This document shows, piece by piece, positions 35,173 to 43,699 of a DNA stretch of 64,000 nt. This DNA comes from Streptomyces bathyalis. Its GTDB lineage: Bacteria > Actinomycetota > Actinomycetes > Streptomycetales > Streptomycetaceae. The translations under genes and the position numbers were made by a program. The stretch is taken from assembly GCF_015910445.1 (NCBI RefSeq), contig NZ_CP048882.1:3596001-3660000 (forward strand). The letters are read 5' to 3'. The notes beneath the pieces were generated by a model. That model ran no database searches and was not told the DNA's origin. It saw only the letters and a list, made by a program, of their open reading frames with translations. Each line of letters opens with the position of its first letter. The first letter of the stretch is position 1.

Positions 35173-35820
35173 TCAGAGTCCGGGCGCTCCCCAGACGGGG
35201 AACCAGCGGCCCAGGTCCGGTTCGACGGGCAGGTCGTCCGTCAGCAGCCCGCGGATCTGGAGCTCGAGCGTGCTGTCCCGCTTCTCCTTCCGCCCGGGCT
35301 GCGGAGCGAACGGATAGAAGGTGCCGCGCTTGTACAGATAGACGAGGGCGAGCGAGCGGGCCGCGGCCCCTTCGCTCTCCGTCTCCTCCGCGCCCCGGAA
35401 GCCGACCAGGGAGCACAGCAGCTGCGGACCGAACCCGTTCTCCTCGAGCAGGGTGTTCACCGCGTGCAGATCGTTGACGAGCTCGACCGTCTCCTCCGGC
35501 TCGTGCCGGGCCAGCAGCCAGGTGTAGCCGTACTCGTCCTGGCTGAACTCCACCGGGATCCCGCCCGCCCGGGGGTCGTCATCGGGCCGGGACCCCTGGG
35601 AGAGATCGGCGTCCAGCAACTGCCGTACGTCCCGCTGCAGCTGCTTGAAGGCCCCGCCCTCCACGCTCGCGAAGCACACCGATCCCAGTCCGGTCGGTAC
35701 GAGGTCCGCGCCCGCCTGGAGTGTGACGGCGGCCGCCGGGAGGGCGAAGAGCTGGTCGAGGTCGGGGCGCACGGGTTTGCTGCGGCCCAGAAGTGCGTCG
35801 AGAAGGCCCACGGGGTTCAC
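35173..35820 (-). CDS. pspAB: PspA-associated protein PspAB
   Basis: A 215-residue cytoplasmic protein. It begins with LLDALLGRSKPVRPDLDQLFALPAAA in pieces, and has EFSQDEYGYTWLLA, FGPQLLCSLVGF and a final GRWFPVWGAPGL, all typical of actinobacterial PspAB. Family members go with the envelope-stress PspA system and with HtpX. The start is the GTG at 35820, with GAGGGA very close upstream. It follows htpX by 28 bases. Its exact molecular role is unknown. Confidence 0.88.
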   Translation of the reverse strand: MNPVGLLDALLGRSKPVRPDLDQLFALPAAAVTLQAGADLVPTGLGSVCFASVEGGAFKQLQRDVRQLLDADLSQGSRPDDDPRAGGIPVEFSQDEYGYTWLLARHEPEETVELVNDLHAVNTLLEENGFGPQLLCSLVGFRGAEETESEGAAARSLALVYLYKRGTFYPFAPQPGRKEKRDSTLELQIRGLLTDDLPVEPDLGRWFPVWGAPGL

Positions 35821-35848
35821 GTCCCTCGTACTGGTGCGAAGGCGGTGC

Positions 35849-36760
35849 TCACTGCTGCCCGAGCTGCGCCGAGATGCGGCTCAGCTGCTCCAGGCGCCGC
35901 TCCAGCGGCGGGTGGGAGGAGAACAGCGTGGCGATGGTCTCGCCGGAGAAGGCGGGTGCGAAGAAGAAGGCGTTGAAGGGCTCGGCCTTCCTCAGATCGC
36001 GGGTCGGGATACGGGCCATCTGACCCGTGACCTTGGTCAGCGCGGAGGCCAGGGCGGAGGGCCGCCCGGTCAGGAGCGCACCCGCGCGGTCCGCGGACAG
36101 TTCGCGGTAGCGCGAGAGCAGCCGGGTCAGCAGGAAGCTGAGGATGTAGACGATGACGCTCACCAGCGGGATCACCAGCAGGATGATGCCGAGGCCGCTC
36201 TGGTCGTTGCGTCCGGCCCCGCTGAGTCCGGTGAACAGCGCGACCCTGGTCAGCACGCCGGCCATGACGCCCAGGAACGAGGCGATGGTCATGACGGCGA
36301 CGTCGCGGTGCGCGACGTGCGACAGCTCGTGCGAGAGGACGCCTTCGACCTCCTGCGGCTCCAGGCGCCGCATCAGGCCAGTCGTCGCGCAGACCATCGA
36401 GTTGCGCTGGCTGCGTCCGGTGGCGAAGGCGTTGGGCACATCGCTCTCGGCCATGGCCACCTTCGGCTTCGGCACGTCGGCGAGCGCGCACAGCCTGTCC
36501 ACGGCACCGTGCAACTCGGGTGCCTGCTCCGGAGTCACCTCACGGGCCCCCATGCTGAAGGCCGCGATGCGGTCGCTGAACCAGAACTGGGCGATGAAGA
36601 GGCCGCCCACCGCGATGACGATGAGTGGCCACGCGTTGCCCAGCGCCGCGATCAGCACGCCCACCAGCAGCACATAGAGCAGCCCGATGAGGAACATCGT
36701 GACCACCATGCGGCTGGTCAGTCCACGGTCGGCGACATATCGCCCACGGGCTGCTGCCAT
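35849..36760 (-). CDS. htpX: Zinc metalloprotease HtpX (M48B)
   Basis: A 303-residue membrane protease for quality control of membrane proteins. Two N-terminal helices (VVTMFLIGLLYVLLVGVLIAAL; LIVIAVGGLFIAQFWF in pieces) precede the catalytic SHELSHVAHRD motif (HExxH). A second helical pair (TIASFLGVMAGVLTRVA; GIILLVIPLVSVIVYILSF) follows. The third zinc ligand is the Glu in SRYRELSADRAGA. ATG at 36760 has GGGAGGAG eight bases upstream; a longer reading from 36940 is rejected. It is first in a two-gene operon with pspAB. Confidence 0.94.
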   Translation of the reverse strand: MAAARGRYVADRGLTSRMVVTMFLIGLLYVLLVGVLIAALGNAWPLIVIAVGGLFIAQFWFSDRIAAFSMGAREVTPEQAPELHGAVDRLCALADVPKPKVAMAESDVPNAFATGRSQRNSMVCATTGLMRRLEPQEVEGVLSHELSHVAHRDVAVMTIASFLGVMAGVLTRVALFTGLSGAGRNDQSGLGIILLVIPLVSVIVYILSFLLTRLLSRYRELSADRAGALLTGRPSALASALTKVTGQMARIPTRDLRKAEPFNAFFFAPAFSGETIATLFSSHPPLERRLEQLSRISAQLGQQ

Positions 36761-37061
36761 GACGGACGCTCCTCCCTCACTCCTACGGAAGCGGGCCCAC
36801 CGGACCGTCTGCGTGCGCCGGGCTGCGGCGCTGCGCGGCGGCGCGGGTCCGCGCACCTCCGTATCGCGTGCCGTACCGTCCTCGTCCGGAAGCGGGCCGT
36901 TCACCCGCGCCCAGGGTCGAGCGGTGTTCCAGTACGCCACTTATGAGCTAATTGTCCACTCTTTACGTTCGTTTTGGCGAATGACGGAGAGCAGCCGGAA
37001 GCTGACCCGGCGCAGCACCCGGCCCGACGGCTCCGAAGCCGCCCGCCGTAGGCTCGGCGCC
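36761..37061. other. Divergent intergenic region, htpX / F420 oxidoreductase
   Basis: About 300 bases between divergent genes. The section at about 36930-36985 is clearly AT-richer (TTATGAGCTAATTGTCC, TTTACGTTCGTTTTGG) and is the likely promoter zone. No hairpin or repeat of note was seen. Confidence 0.5.
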
Positions 37062-38012
37062 ATGGCACCTCCCCCTCTTCCCCCGCGGACCGAGCGCGTC
37101 CCGAGACTGAGCACCGTGATCCTTCCCGTCCTGCGCTGGCACGAGGGCGGACGTGAGCGGTGGCAGCGCGCCGAAGAGCTGGGCTTCGACACCGCCTACA
37201 CCTACGACCACCTCTCATGGCGGGCCAACTTCCGCGACGGACCGTGGTTCGGGGCCCTGCCCACCCTCACCGCGGCCGCGGTGGCAACGTCACGTCTGCG
37301 CCTGGGCACCCTCGTCACCTCGCCCAACTTCCGGCACCCCGTGACGCTGGCCAAAGAACTGATGTCCCTGGACGACATCAGCGGCGGCCGCGTCACCCTC
37401 GGCATCGGCGCGGGCGGTAACGGCTTCGACGCGACGGCGCTCGGCCAGGAGCCGTGGACGCCGCGGGAGCGCGCGGACCGGTTCGCCGAGTTCGTGCCGC
37501 TGCTGGACCGGCTGCTCCGCGAACCCGTCGTCTCCTACGAGGGCACCTTCTACTCGGCGGACGAGGTGCGCGGGATCCCCGGATGCGTGCAGCGCCCCCG
37601 CTTGCCCTTCGCCGTGGCCGCCACCGGCCCGCGCGGCATGCTGCTCGCCGGGCGCTACGGGCAGTCCTGGGTGACCACGGGTGATCCGCGCATCGCCGCG
37701 ACGGGCACCCCCGCCGAGGGTCTCCAGGCCGTGCGCGACCAGATCGTCCGGCTCGGCACGGCCTGCGACCAGACGGGACGGGACGCGTCGGACCTGGAGA
37801 AGGTCCTGCTCACGGGGTTTGTGCCGGGTTCGCCCCTGGAGTCCGTCGACGCCTTCGTCGATTTCGCGGGGAAGTACGCGGAGGCGGGAATCACCGAGAT
37901 CGTTCTGCACTGGCCGATCGCCGGCTCGCAGTTCGCCGCCGACGAGACGGTCTTCGAGCGCATCGCCACCGAGGGGATCGCGCAGCTCAGGGGAACGGCA
38001 CCACAGCAGTAG
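37062..38012 (+). CDS. LLM-class F420-dependent oxidoreductase
   Basis: A 316-residue TIM-barrel protein of the luciferase-like monooxygenase family. Landmarks are LGFDTAYTYDHLSWR, LRLGTLVTSPNFRHPVTLAKEL in two runs, SGGRVTLGIGAGGN and FAVAATGPRGMLLAGRYG, followed by ITEIVLHWP. These are the segments that hold coenzyme F420. The substrate is unknown. ATG at 37062 is the best start; the ribosome site is weak. The next gene, a HAD phosphatase, follows by about 90 bases in the same direction. Confidence 0.88.
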   Translation: MAPPPLPPRTERVPRLSTVILPVLRWHEGGRERWQRAEELGFDTAYTYDHLSWRANFRDGPWFGALPTLTAAAVATSRLRLGTLVTSPNFRHPVTLAKELMSLDDISGGRVTLGIGAGGNGFDATALGQEPWTPRERADRFAEFVPLLDRLLREPVVSYEGTFYSADEVRGIPGCVQRPRLPFAVAATGPRGMLLAGRYGQSWVTTGDPRIAATGTPAEGLQAVRDQIVRLGTACDQTGRDASDLEKVLLTGFVPGSPLESVDAFVDFAGKYAEAGITEIVLHWPIAGSQFAADETVFERIATEGIAQLRGTAPQQ

Positions 38013-38104
38013 AAGCGACGTCCGGGAGGGCACATGCCCCGTTCGCCGCTCATCAGGGGCACCCTCCGCACTGGTGTGCGTGCATATGCGGAAAGATGGT
38101 CGCT

Positions 38105-39136
38105 GTGACTGAGCCGCCCGCATTCCGCGAACCCAGCGCTCCCCCCGCCGATCCGGCAGTCGACTCCCCTCAGGCCCGGCACGCCGCCGCCCCGGCGGTC
38201 GTGTCTCCGGCCGCCGCCGACCGGGCCGTGCGCCCCCGCCTGATCGCCACAGACCTCGACGGCACGCTGCTGCGTGACGACAAGACGGTCTCCGGACGTA
38301 CGGTCGCCGCCCTCGCCGCCGCGGAGGCCGCGGGGCTCGACGTCTTCTTCGTGACCGGCCGCCCCGCCCGCTGGATGGACGTCGTCAGCGAACACGTGCA
38401 CGGCCACGGCCTCGCCATCTGCGCGAACGGCGCCGCTGTGGTCGACCTGCACCGCGGAGGCCAGGTCGTGGACGTCCGGGCGCTGGACCGGTACGACGCG
38501 CTGGCCGTCGTCGGCGCACTGCGCGAGGCGGCTCCCGGCGTGTGCTTCGCCGTCGAACGCAGCGGCGGACTCCACCTCGACCCGGAGTACCCGTCGCTGC
38601 ACCGCGACCCGTTCGGGATGGTCGCGCCCGTGGAGAAGCTGCTGGGCCCGGAGCACGAGGAGCCCGTGCTGAAACTGCTGGCCCACCACCCGGAGCTGGA
38701 CCCGGACGAGTTTCTCGCCGTGGGACGCGGGGCGGCCGGCGCGCACGCGCAGTTCACCCGCTCCAGCAAGTCCGCACTGCTCGAGATCAGCGGCTCCGGC
38801 GTGAGCAAGGCCAGCACGCTGGCGCGGTGCTGCGCGCAGCGGGGCGTCAGGCCGGAGGAGGTCGTCGCGTTCGGTGACATGCCGAACGACCTGGAGATGC
38901 TGAGCTGGGCAGGCACCGCGTACGCGATGGCCAACGCGCATCCCGACGTGCTCGCCGCGACCGCGAACCACACGTCGTCCAACGAGGCCGACGGTGTCGC
39001 CGAGATCATCGAGAGGCTGCTGCTCCGGTACGGGCGGCGGCGGCACGACGCCGCTCCGACAGGGGCGCGGGGCGGTCCGGACGGGCACGGTGCGCCGGTA
39101 CGTCGCTCGCCGCTTCACGGGCAAGCATCCGGCTGA
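38105..39136 (+). CDS. HAD-IIB (Cof-type) phosphatase
   Basis: A 343-residue phosphatase. An Ala/Pro-rich N-terminus of about 45 residues precedes motif I ([17 protein letters not shown]). Then come VTGRPARWMD and the C-terminal metal motif FGDMPNDLEML, and conservation ends at EIIERLLLRYG. The last ~35 residues are unlike the family and overlap the cydDC gene on the other strand by 131 bases. GTG at 38105 has GGAAAG at a good distance; ATG at 38096 is too close to that site. It is a paralogue of the phosphatase at 16231. The substrate is unknown. Confidence 0.88.
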   Translation: MTEPPAFREPSAPPADPAVDSPQARHAAAPAVVSPAAADRAVRPRLIATDLDGTLLRDDKTVSGRTVAALAAAEAAGLDVFFVTGRPARWMDVVSEHVHGHGLAICANGAAVVDLHRGGQVVDVRALDRYDALAVVGALREAAPGVCFAVERSGGLHLDPEYPSLHRDPFGMVAPVEKLLGPEHEEPVLKLLAHHPELDPDEFLAVGRGAAGAHAQFTRSSKSALLEISGSGVSKASTLARCCAQRGVRPEEVVAFGDMPNDLEMLSWAGTAYAMANAHPDVLAATANHTSSNEADGVAEIIERLLLRYGRRRHDAAPTGARGGPDGHGAPVRRSPLHGQASG

Positions 39137-42100
39137 ACGGCCCGCCGGCTGCGGCCAGTTCGGCGTACCTGCCGCGTTCGACGGTGCGGCCCGCGTCGAG
39201 CACGACCACCTCGTCCACCGCTTCCAGGCCCTTCAGCCGGTGCGTGATCAGGACGGTGGTGCGGCCCTCGGTGACGTCCAGCAGGTCCGCCGTGAGCGCG
39301 TCCGCCGTGGGCAGATCGAGGTGTTCGGCGGGCTCGTCCAGTACGAGGACGGGGAAGTCCGCGAGCAACGCACGGGCCAGCGCGAGCCGTTGACGCTCCC
39401 CGCCGGAGAGGCGGGCGCCGTGCTCCCCGACGAGCGTGTCCAGGCCCTCGGGCAGCATGCCCGTCCAGGTGTCGAGGCGGGCCCTCGCGAGAGCGGTGCG
39501 CAGCTCGTCGTCCGTCGCGTCCTTGCGCGCGAGAAGCAGGTTCTCGCGCAGCGAGCTGTCGAAGACATGGGCGTCCTGCGCGCACAGGCCCACGAAGCAC
39601 CGCACGGTGTCCGAGTGCAGCGCGTTCGCCGGTACGCCGCCTTCGGCGGGTGCACCGCCGAGCGTGTACGAACCGCTCTCCGCGTCGAGGAAGCGCAGCA
39701 GCGTACGGGCCAGCGTCGTCTTGCCGGAGCCCGACGCACCGACGACGGCGACTCGGTGGCCGGGGGTGAGCTCCAGGTCGAAGTCCGCGAGGGGCGGAGG
39801 CAGTTGCCGCTTTCCGGCGTCCGGGCGGTGAGTGCCCTGCTGCTCAGAGTGCTCCAAGTCCTCCGTCTCCGGGTAGCGCGCCGTGACCGAGCGCAGGACG
39901 AGCGGGAACGGTGATTCGGGTGCGGGCAGCGGGTGTTCGGGTTCCCGCACCGGTTCCGGCGCGTCCACGACGTCCCGCACACGCCGGGCCGAGCGTGCGG
40001 CGCGCTGACGGTGACTGACGGCGAGCGGCATGCCGTTGACCGCCTCGAACGCCGCGAGCGGCGTGAGCACGACGGCGGCGAGCCACACCCCGTCGAGACG
40101 CCCCGCGTGCACCGCCGCCGCTCCGGCCCACGCAGCGGCGGTGACGGTAAGACCGCACGCGAGCGTTGCCAGACCGGAGCCGAGCGCCGTCGCCGCGGAG
40201 GAACGGGCGGCGATCCGGGTGAGACGCCGGTCCGCGGCGCGGGCCGCGGCCTTGCGTGCGGGCAGTGCTCCCGCGACGGTCAACTCCCCTGTGCCGGTGA
40301 GGAGATCGACCACTTGGGTCGTCAACGCGGCCCGCGAGGGGGCGAGTCTGCGCTCCGCGCGACGTGAGAGCGCGCCGCTGAGACCCGGGACGGCGACACC
40401 GGCCACCAGCAGTCCGGCGGCGAGCGCCGCACCCGCGGCGGGCAGAAGCGCGCCGGTGAACGCGATCGCCGCGCCTCCCGTGACCGCCGCGACGACGGCG
40501 GGCAGCAGCCAGCGCAGGAAGCGGTCCTGAAGGGCGTCGACGTCGCTCACGAGGCGGGTGAGCAGGTCTCCGCGGTGCATGAAGCGGAGGCCGGCCGGGG
40601 CGAGCGGTTCGAGCCTGCGGTAGATGCGGACGCGTACGCCGGCGAGCACGCGCAGCACCGCGTCGTGCGAGACGAGCCGCTCGGCGTAGCGGAACACGGC
40701 GCGGCCGATCCCGAAGGTGCGTGTCGCGGTGACGGCGACCATCAGATACAGCACGGGCGGCTGCTGCGAGGCGCGGGAGATCAGCCAGCCCGAGGTCGCC
40801 ATGAGGCCGACGGCGCAGAGCAGGGCGAGCGAACCGAGGACGGCCGCGACCGCCAGCCGGGGACCGGGACCACGGTCGCGGGGAGGCCGCTCGGGCCCTG
40901 GATCGTCGTCCGTCCCCGCACCACGGTTCTCATGGGGCGCATCCGCCGGCTCGTCCCCCTGCACGTCCGCCCATCCGTCCTCCGCGTCAACGGACCGCGT
41001 ACGCAGGTGAGTTGCGCCCGCCGCCGTGGCAGTCGGCACCGGGGCGGTCAGGGATGCGGCGGGCACCGGCGGTGCGAGGGTGACGACGCGGTCCGCCGCG
41101 CCCAGCAGTGCCGGGCGGTGCGTGACGAGCAGTACCGTGCGGTCCTCCGAGAGGCGTCGCAGCGTCTCGGCGACCGACGATTCCGTCTCTCCGTCGAGGG
41201 CCGCCGTGGGCTCGTCGAGCAGCAGGAGCGGCCGGTCGGTGAGGAACGCCCGTGCCAGGGCGACGCGTTGGCGCTGCCCGGCGGAGATTCCGGCGCCCGC
41301 CTCGCCGAGAGGCGTGGCCGGGTCGAGGCCCGCTCCTGCGGCGGTCAGCGCGGCGGCGACCTGCGCATCGCCGGCCGCGGGCTCTGCCAGCCGGACGTTG
41401 TCCGCGACCGTGCCCGCGAAGAGGTGCGGGTGCTGGGGGACCCAGGCGATCTGGGCGTGCCAGCCGCCGGGTTCGAGGTCGCGGACGTCGGTGCCGTCGA
41501 CACGCACGGCACCCGATGCGGGCCGTGCGAAGCCCAGCACCGCCTGGAGCAGCGTCGACTTGCCCGCGCCGGAGGGCCCCGTCAGAGCGACCGTCTCACC
41601 GGGCCGCAGGGTGAGGTCCGTCGGGGGCAGCGAGTCGTGGGCGCGACCCTCGTGGCGCACGCGGAGCCCCTCGACGGTGAGGGTGGCCGTCCGCAGGTCG
41701 GGGGCCGGGGCGCCGGAACCGTTCGGGAGCGGTTCGGCGAGGACTGCGAAGACCTCGTCCGCGGCGGACAGCCCTTCGGCGGCCGCGTGGTAGTGGGTGC
41801 CGACCTGGCGCAGCGGCAGATAGGCCTCCGGCGCGAGTACGAGGACGAGCAGGCCCGTGTACAGGTCGAGTTCGCCGTGCACCAGCCGCATCCCGATGCC
41901 CACCGCCACCAGCGCCACCGAGATCGTGGCGAGGAGTTCCAGGACCAGGGAGGAGAGGAAGGCGATGCGCAGGGTGCGCAGGGTGGCGCGCCGGTAGTCG
42001 TCGGTGATGGCGCGGATGTTGCGGGCCTGCGCCTTCGCCCGGCCGAAGATCTTGAGGGTGGGCAGTCCCGCCACGACGTCCAGGAAGTGGCCGGACAGCC

Positions 42101-42674
42101 GGGAGAGCAGACGCCACTGGCGGTCCGTGTGGGCCTGCGTGGCCCAGCCGACGAGGGCCATGAACAGCGGGATGAGGGGGAGGGTGACGAGGATGACCGC
42201 CGCCGAGATCCAGTCGGCGGTCACGACGCGGACCAGTACGGCGGCGGGTACGACGACGGCCAGGGCGAGTTGGGGGAGGTAGCGGGAGAAGTAGCCGTCG
42301 AGGGCGTCGATTCCGCGGGTGGCGAGGTTGGTCAGCTCGCCGGTGCGGCGGCCCGGGAGCCGGGCGGGCCCGAGGGCCAGGGCATGGTCCAGGAGGCGTG
42401 TGCGCAGCTCGGACTTCACCGCCGCGCTCGAGCGGTGCGCCGCGAGTTCGGTGAGCCATGAGACCAGGGCACGGCCAGCGGTCACCGCGAGAAGCAGCAG
42501 GAGCTGGGTGTGCACGCCGGCGTCGTGCCGGAACGCGCGGACGACGATGTCCGCGATCAGCACGGCCTGCCCGATGACGAGCAGCGCCGAGACGGTTCCC
42601 AGCACCACGGACGTGGCGAGGAAGACGCGGGTGGTGCGGGCGTGGGCCAGCAGCCGCGGGTCGACGGGCCTCAT
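39006..42674 (-). CDS. cydDC: Fused CydD-CydC ABC transporter for cytochrome bd assembly
   Basis: A 1222-residue protein joining the two halves of the thiol/haem ABC exporter needed for cytochrome bd. The CydD half spans about residues 1-550: membrane domain with LPGRRTGELTNLATRGIDAL, then ATPase with GPSGAGKSTLLQAVLG, SAGQRQRVALARAFL and LLLLDEPTAALD. The CydC half starts at about residue 615: membrane domain, then GASGSGKTTLARTLL, SGGERQRLALARALL and LVLDEPAEHLD. Fused CydDC is usual in Streptomyces. GGGAGAG precedes the ATG. It follows cydB by 13 bases. The last ~45 residues overlap the HAD gene antisense. Confidence 0.94.
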   Translation of the reverse strand: MRPVDPRLLAHARTTRVFLATSVVLGTVSALLVIGQAVLIADIVVRAFRHDAGVHTQLLLLLAVTAGRALVSWLTELAAHRSSAAVKSELRTRLLDHALALGPARLPGRRTGELTNLATRGIDALDGYFSRYLPQLALAVVVPAAVLVRVVTADWISAAVILVTLPLIPLFMALVGWATQAHTDRQWRLLSRLSGHFLDVVAGLPTLKIFGRAKAQARNIRAITDDYRRATLRTLRIAFLSSLVLELLATISVALVAVGIGMRLVHGELDLYTGLLVLVLAPEAYLPLRQVGTHYHAAAEGLSAADEVFAVLAEPLPNGSGAPAPDLRTATLTVEGLRVRHEGRAHDSLPPTDLTLRPGETVALTGPSGAGKSTLLQAVLGFARPASGAVRVDGTDVRDLEPGGWHAQIAWVPQHPHLFAGTVADNVRLAEPAAGDAQVAAALTAAGAGLDPATPLGEAGAGISAGQRQRVALARAFLTDRPLLLLDEPTAALDGETESSVAETLRRLSEDRTVLLVTHRPALLGAADRVVTLAPPVPAASLTAPVPTATAAGATHLRTRSVDAEDGWADVQGDEPADAPHENRGAGTDDDPGPERPPRDRGPGPRLAVAAVLGSLALLCAVGLMATSGWLISRASQQPPVLYLMVAVTATRTFGIGRAVFRYAERLVSHDAVLRVLAGVRVRIYRRLEPLAPAGLRFMHRGDLLTRLVSDVDALQDRFLRWLLPAVVAAVTGGAAIAFTGALLPAAGAALAAGLLVAGVAVPGLSGALSRRAERRLAPSRAALTTQVVDLLTGTGELTVAGALPARKAAARAADRRLTRIAARSSAATALGSGLATLACGLTVTAAAWAGAAAVHAGRLDGVWLAAVVLTPLAAFEAVNGMPLAVSHRQRAARSARRVRDVVDAPEPVREPEHPLPAPESPFPLVLRSVTARYPETEDLEHSEQQGTHRPDAGKRQLPPPLADFDLELTPGHRVAVVGASGSGKTTLARTLLRFLDAESGSYTLGGAPAEGGVPANALHSDTVRCFVGLCAQDAHVFDSSLRENLLLARKDATDDELRTALARARLDTWTGMLPEGLDTLVGEHGARLSGGERQRLALARALLADFPVLVLDEPAEHLDLPTADALTADLLDVTEGRTTVLITHRLKGLEAVDEVVVLDAGRTVERGRYAELAAAGGPFSRMLAREAASDVPAHRARPDRPAPLSERRRAAAARTGAAASR

Positions 42675-42687
42675 CGGTGACTCTCCC

Positions 42688-43689
42688 TCAGTGGTTCCCG
42701 GCGATGTGCCGGGTGCCGATGCGCTTGCGGAAGACCCAGTACGTCCAGCCCTGGTACAGCATCACGACGGGCGTGGCGAGCGCCGCGCACCACGTCATGA
42801 TCTTCAGCGTGTACGGGCTGGAGGCGGCGTTCTCGGCGGTCAGGCTCCAGCGCGGGTCGAGCGAGGAGGGCATGACGTCCGGGAAGAGCGCGATGAAGAG
42901 CGCGGCCGTCATCGCGACGACGGTCACCCCCGACAGGCCGAAGGCCCAGCCCTCCCGGCCGGCGGCGTTGGCCACGACGGCGGCGAGGAGAGCGCCCACG
43001 GCGGCAGCCGAGGCGACGAAGCTCACGCTGCCGCCGGAGTTCAGTTGCGTCCAGGCGAGAAAGGCCGCGGTGAGCACGGCGCACACCGGGCCGGCCATGG
43101 TCGCCAGCCGCCGGGCGCGCGGGCGGATGTCGCCGGTCGTCTTGAGCGCCGTGAACACCGCGCCGTGGAAGGTGAAGAGGGTGAGCGTCACGAGCCCGCC
43201 GAGCAGCGCGTACGGGCCGAGAAGGTCGGCGAGGTCCCCGGTGAAGTTCTTGTCCGCGTCGATGGGGACGCCCCGCACGAGGTTGCCGAAGGCGAGACCC
43301 CACAGGAACGCCGGCAGCAGCGACGTGACGAACAGCGCCCACTCCCACCGGTCCTGCCATTGCGTCCCGGAGCGCTTGGCGCGGTACTCGAACGCGACGC
43401 CGCGGACGATGAGGCAGACCAGGATGACCAGGAGCGGCAGGTAGAAGCCGGAGAAGAGCGTCGCGTACCAGTCGGGGAAGGCGGCGAAAGTGGCGCCGGC
43501 GGCCGAGATCAGCCACACCTCGTTGCCGTCCCAGACGGGCCCGATGGTGTTGATCAGTACGCGCCTCTCCCCGCGGTCGCGGGCGAGGAGCCGGGTAAGG
43601 ACCCCGACGCCGAAGTCGAAGCCTTCGAGGAAGAAGTAGCCGGTCCACAGCACGGCGATCACCGCGAACCAGAGGTCGTGAAGCTGCAT
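42688..43689 (-). CDS. cydB: Cytochrome bd quinol oxidase subunit II
   Basis: A 333-residue membrane protein with about eight or nine helices. Family landmarks are LWFAVIAVLWTGYFFLEGFDFGVG at the N-terminus in pieces, GPVWDGNEVWLISAAGATFAAFP in pieces, and YQGWTYWVFRKR near the end. Subunit II supports the haem-bearing subunit I in the terminal oxidase. GAGGAG precedes the ATG at 43689, ten bases after cydA. Confidence 0.96.
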   Translation of the reverse strand: MQLHDLWFAVIAVLWTGYFFLEGFDFGVGVLTRLLARDRGERRVLINTIGPVWDGNEVWLISAAGATFAAFPDWYATLFSGFYLPLLVILVCLIVRGVAFEYRAKRSGTQWQDRWEWALFVTSLLPAFLWGLAFGNLVRGVPIDADKNFTGDLADLLGPYALLGGLVTLTLFTFHGAVFTALKTTGDIRPRARRLATMAGPVCAVLTAAFLAWTQLNSGGSVSFVASAAAVGALLAAVVANAAGREGWAFGLSGVTVVAMTAALFIALFPDVMPSSLDPRWSLTAENAASSPYTLKIMTWCAALATPVVMLYQGWTYWVFRKRIGTRHIAGNH

Positions 43690-43699
43690 CGCGTGCTCC

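Noticed and set aside
40575..42461. A 628-residue plus-strand frame inside cydDC
   Set aside because: It is the mirror frame of cydDC and low in recognisable motifs.
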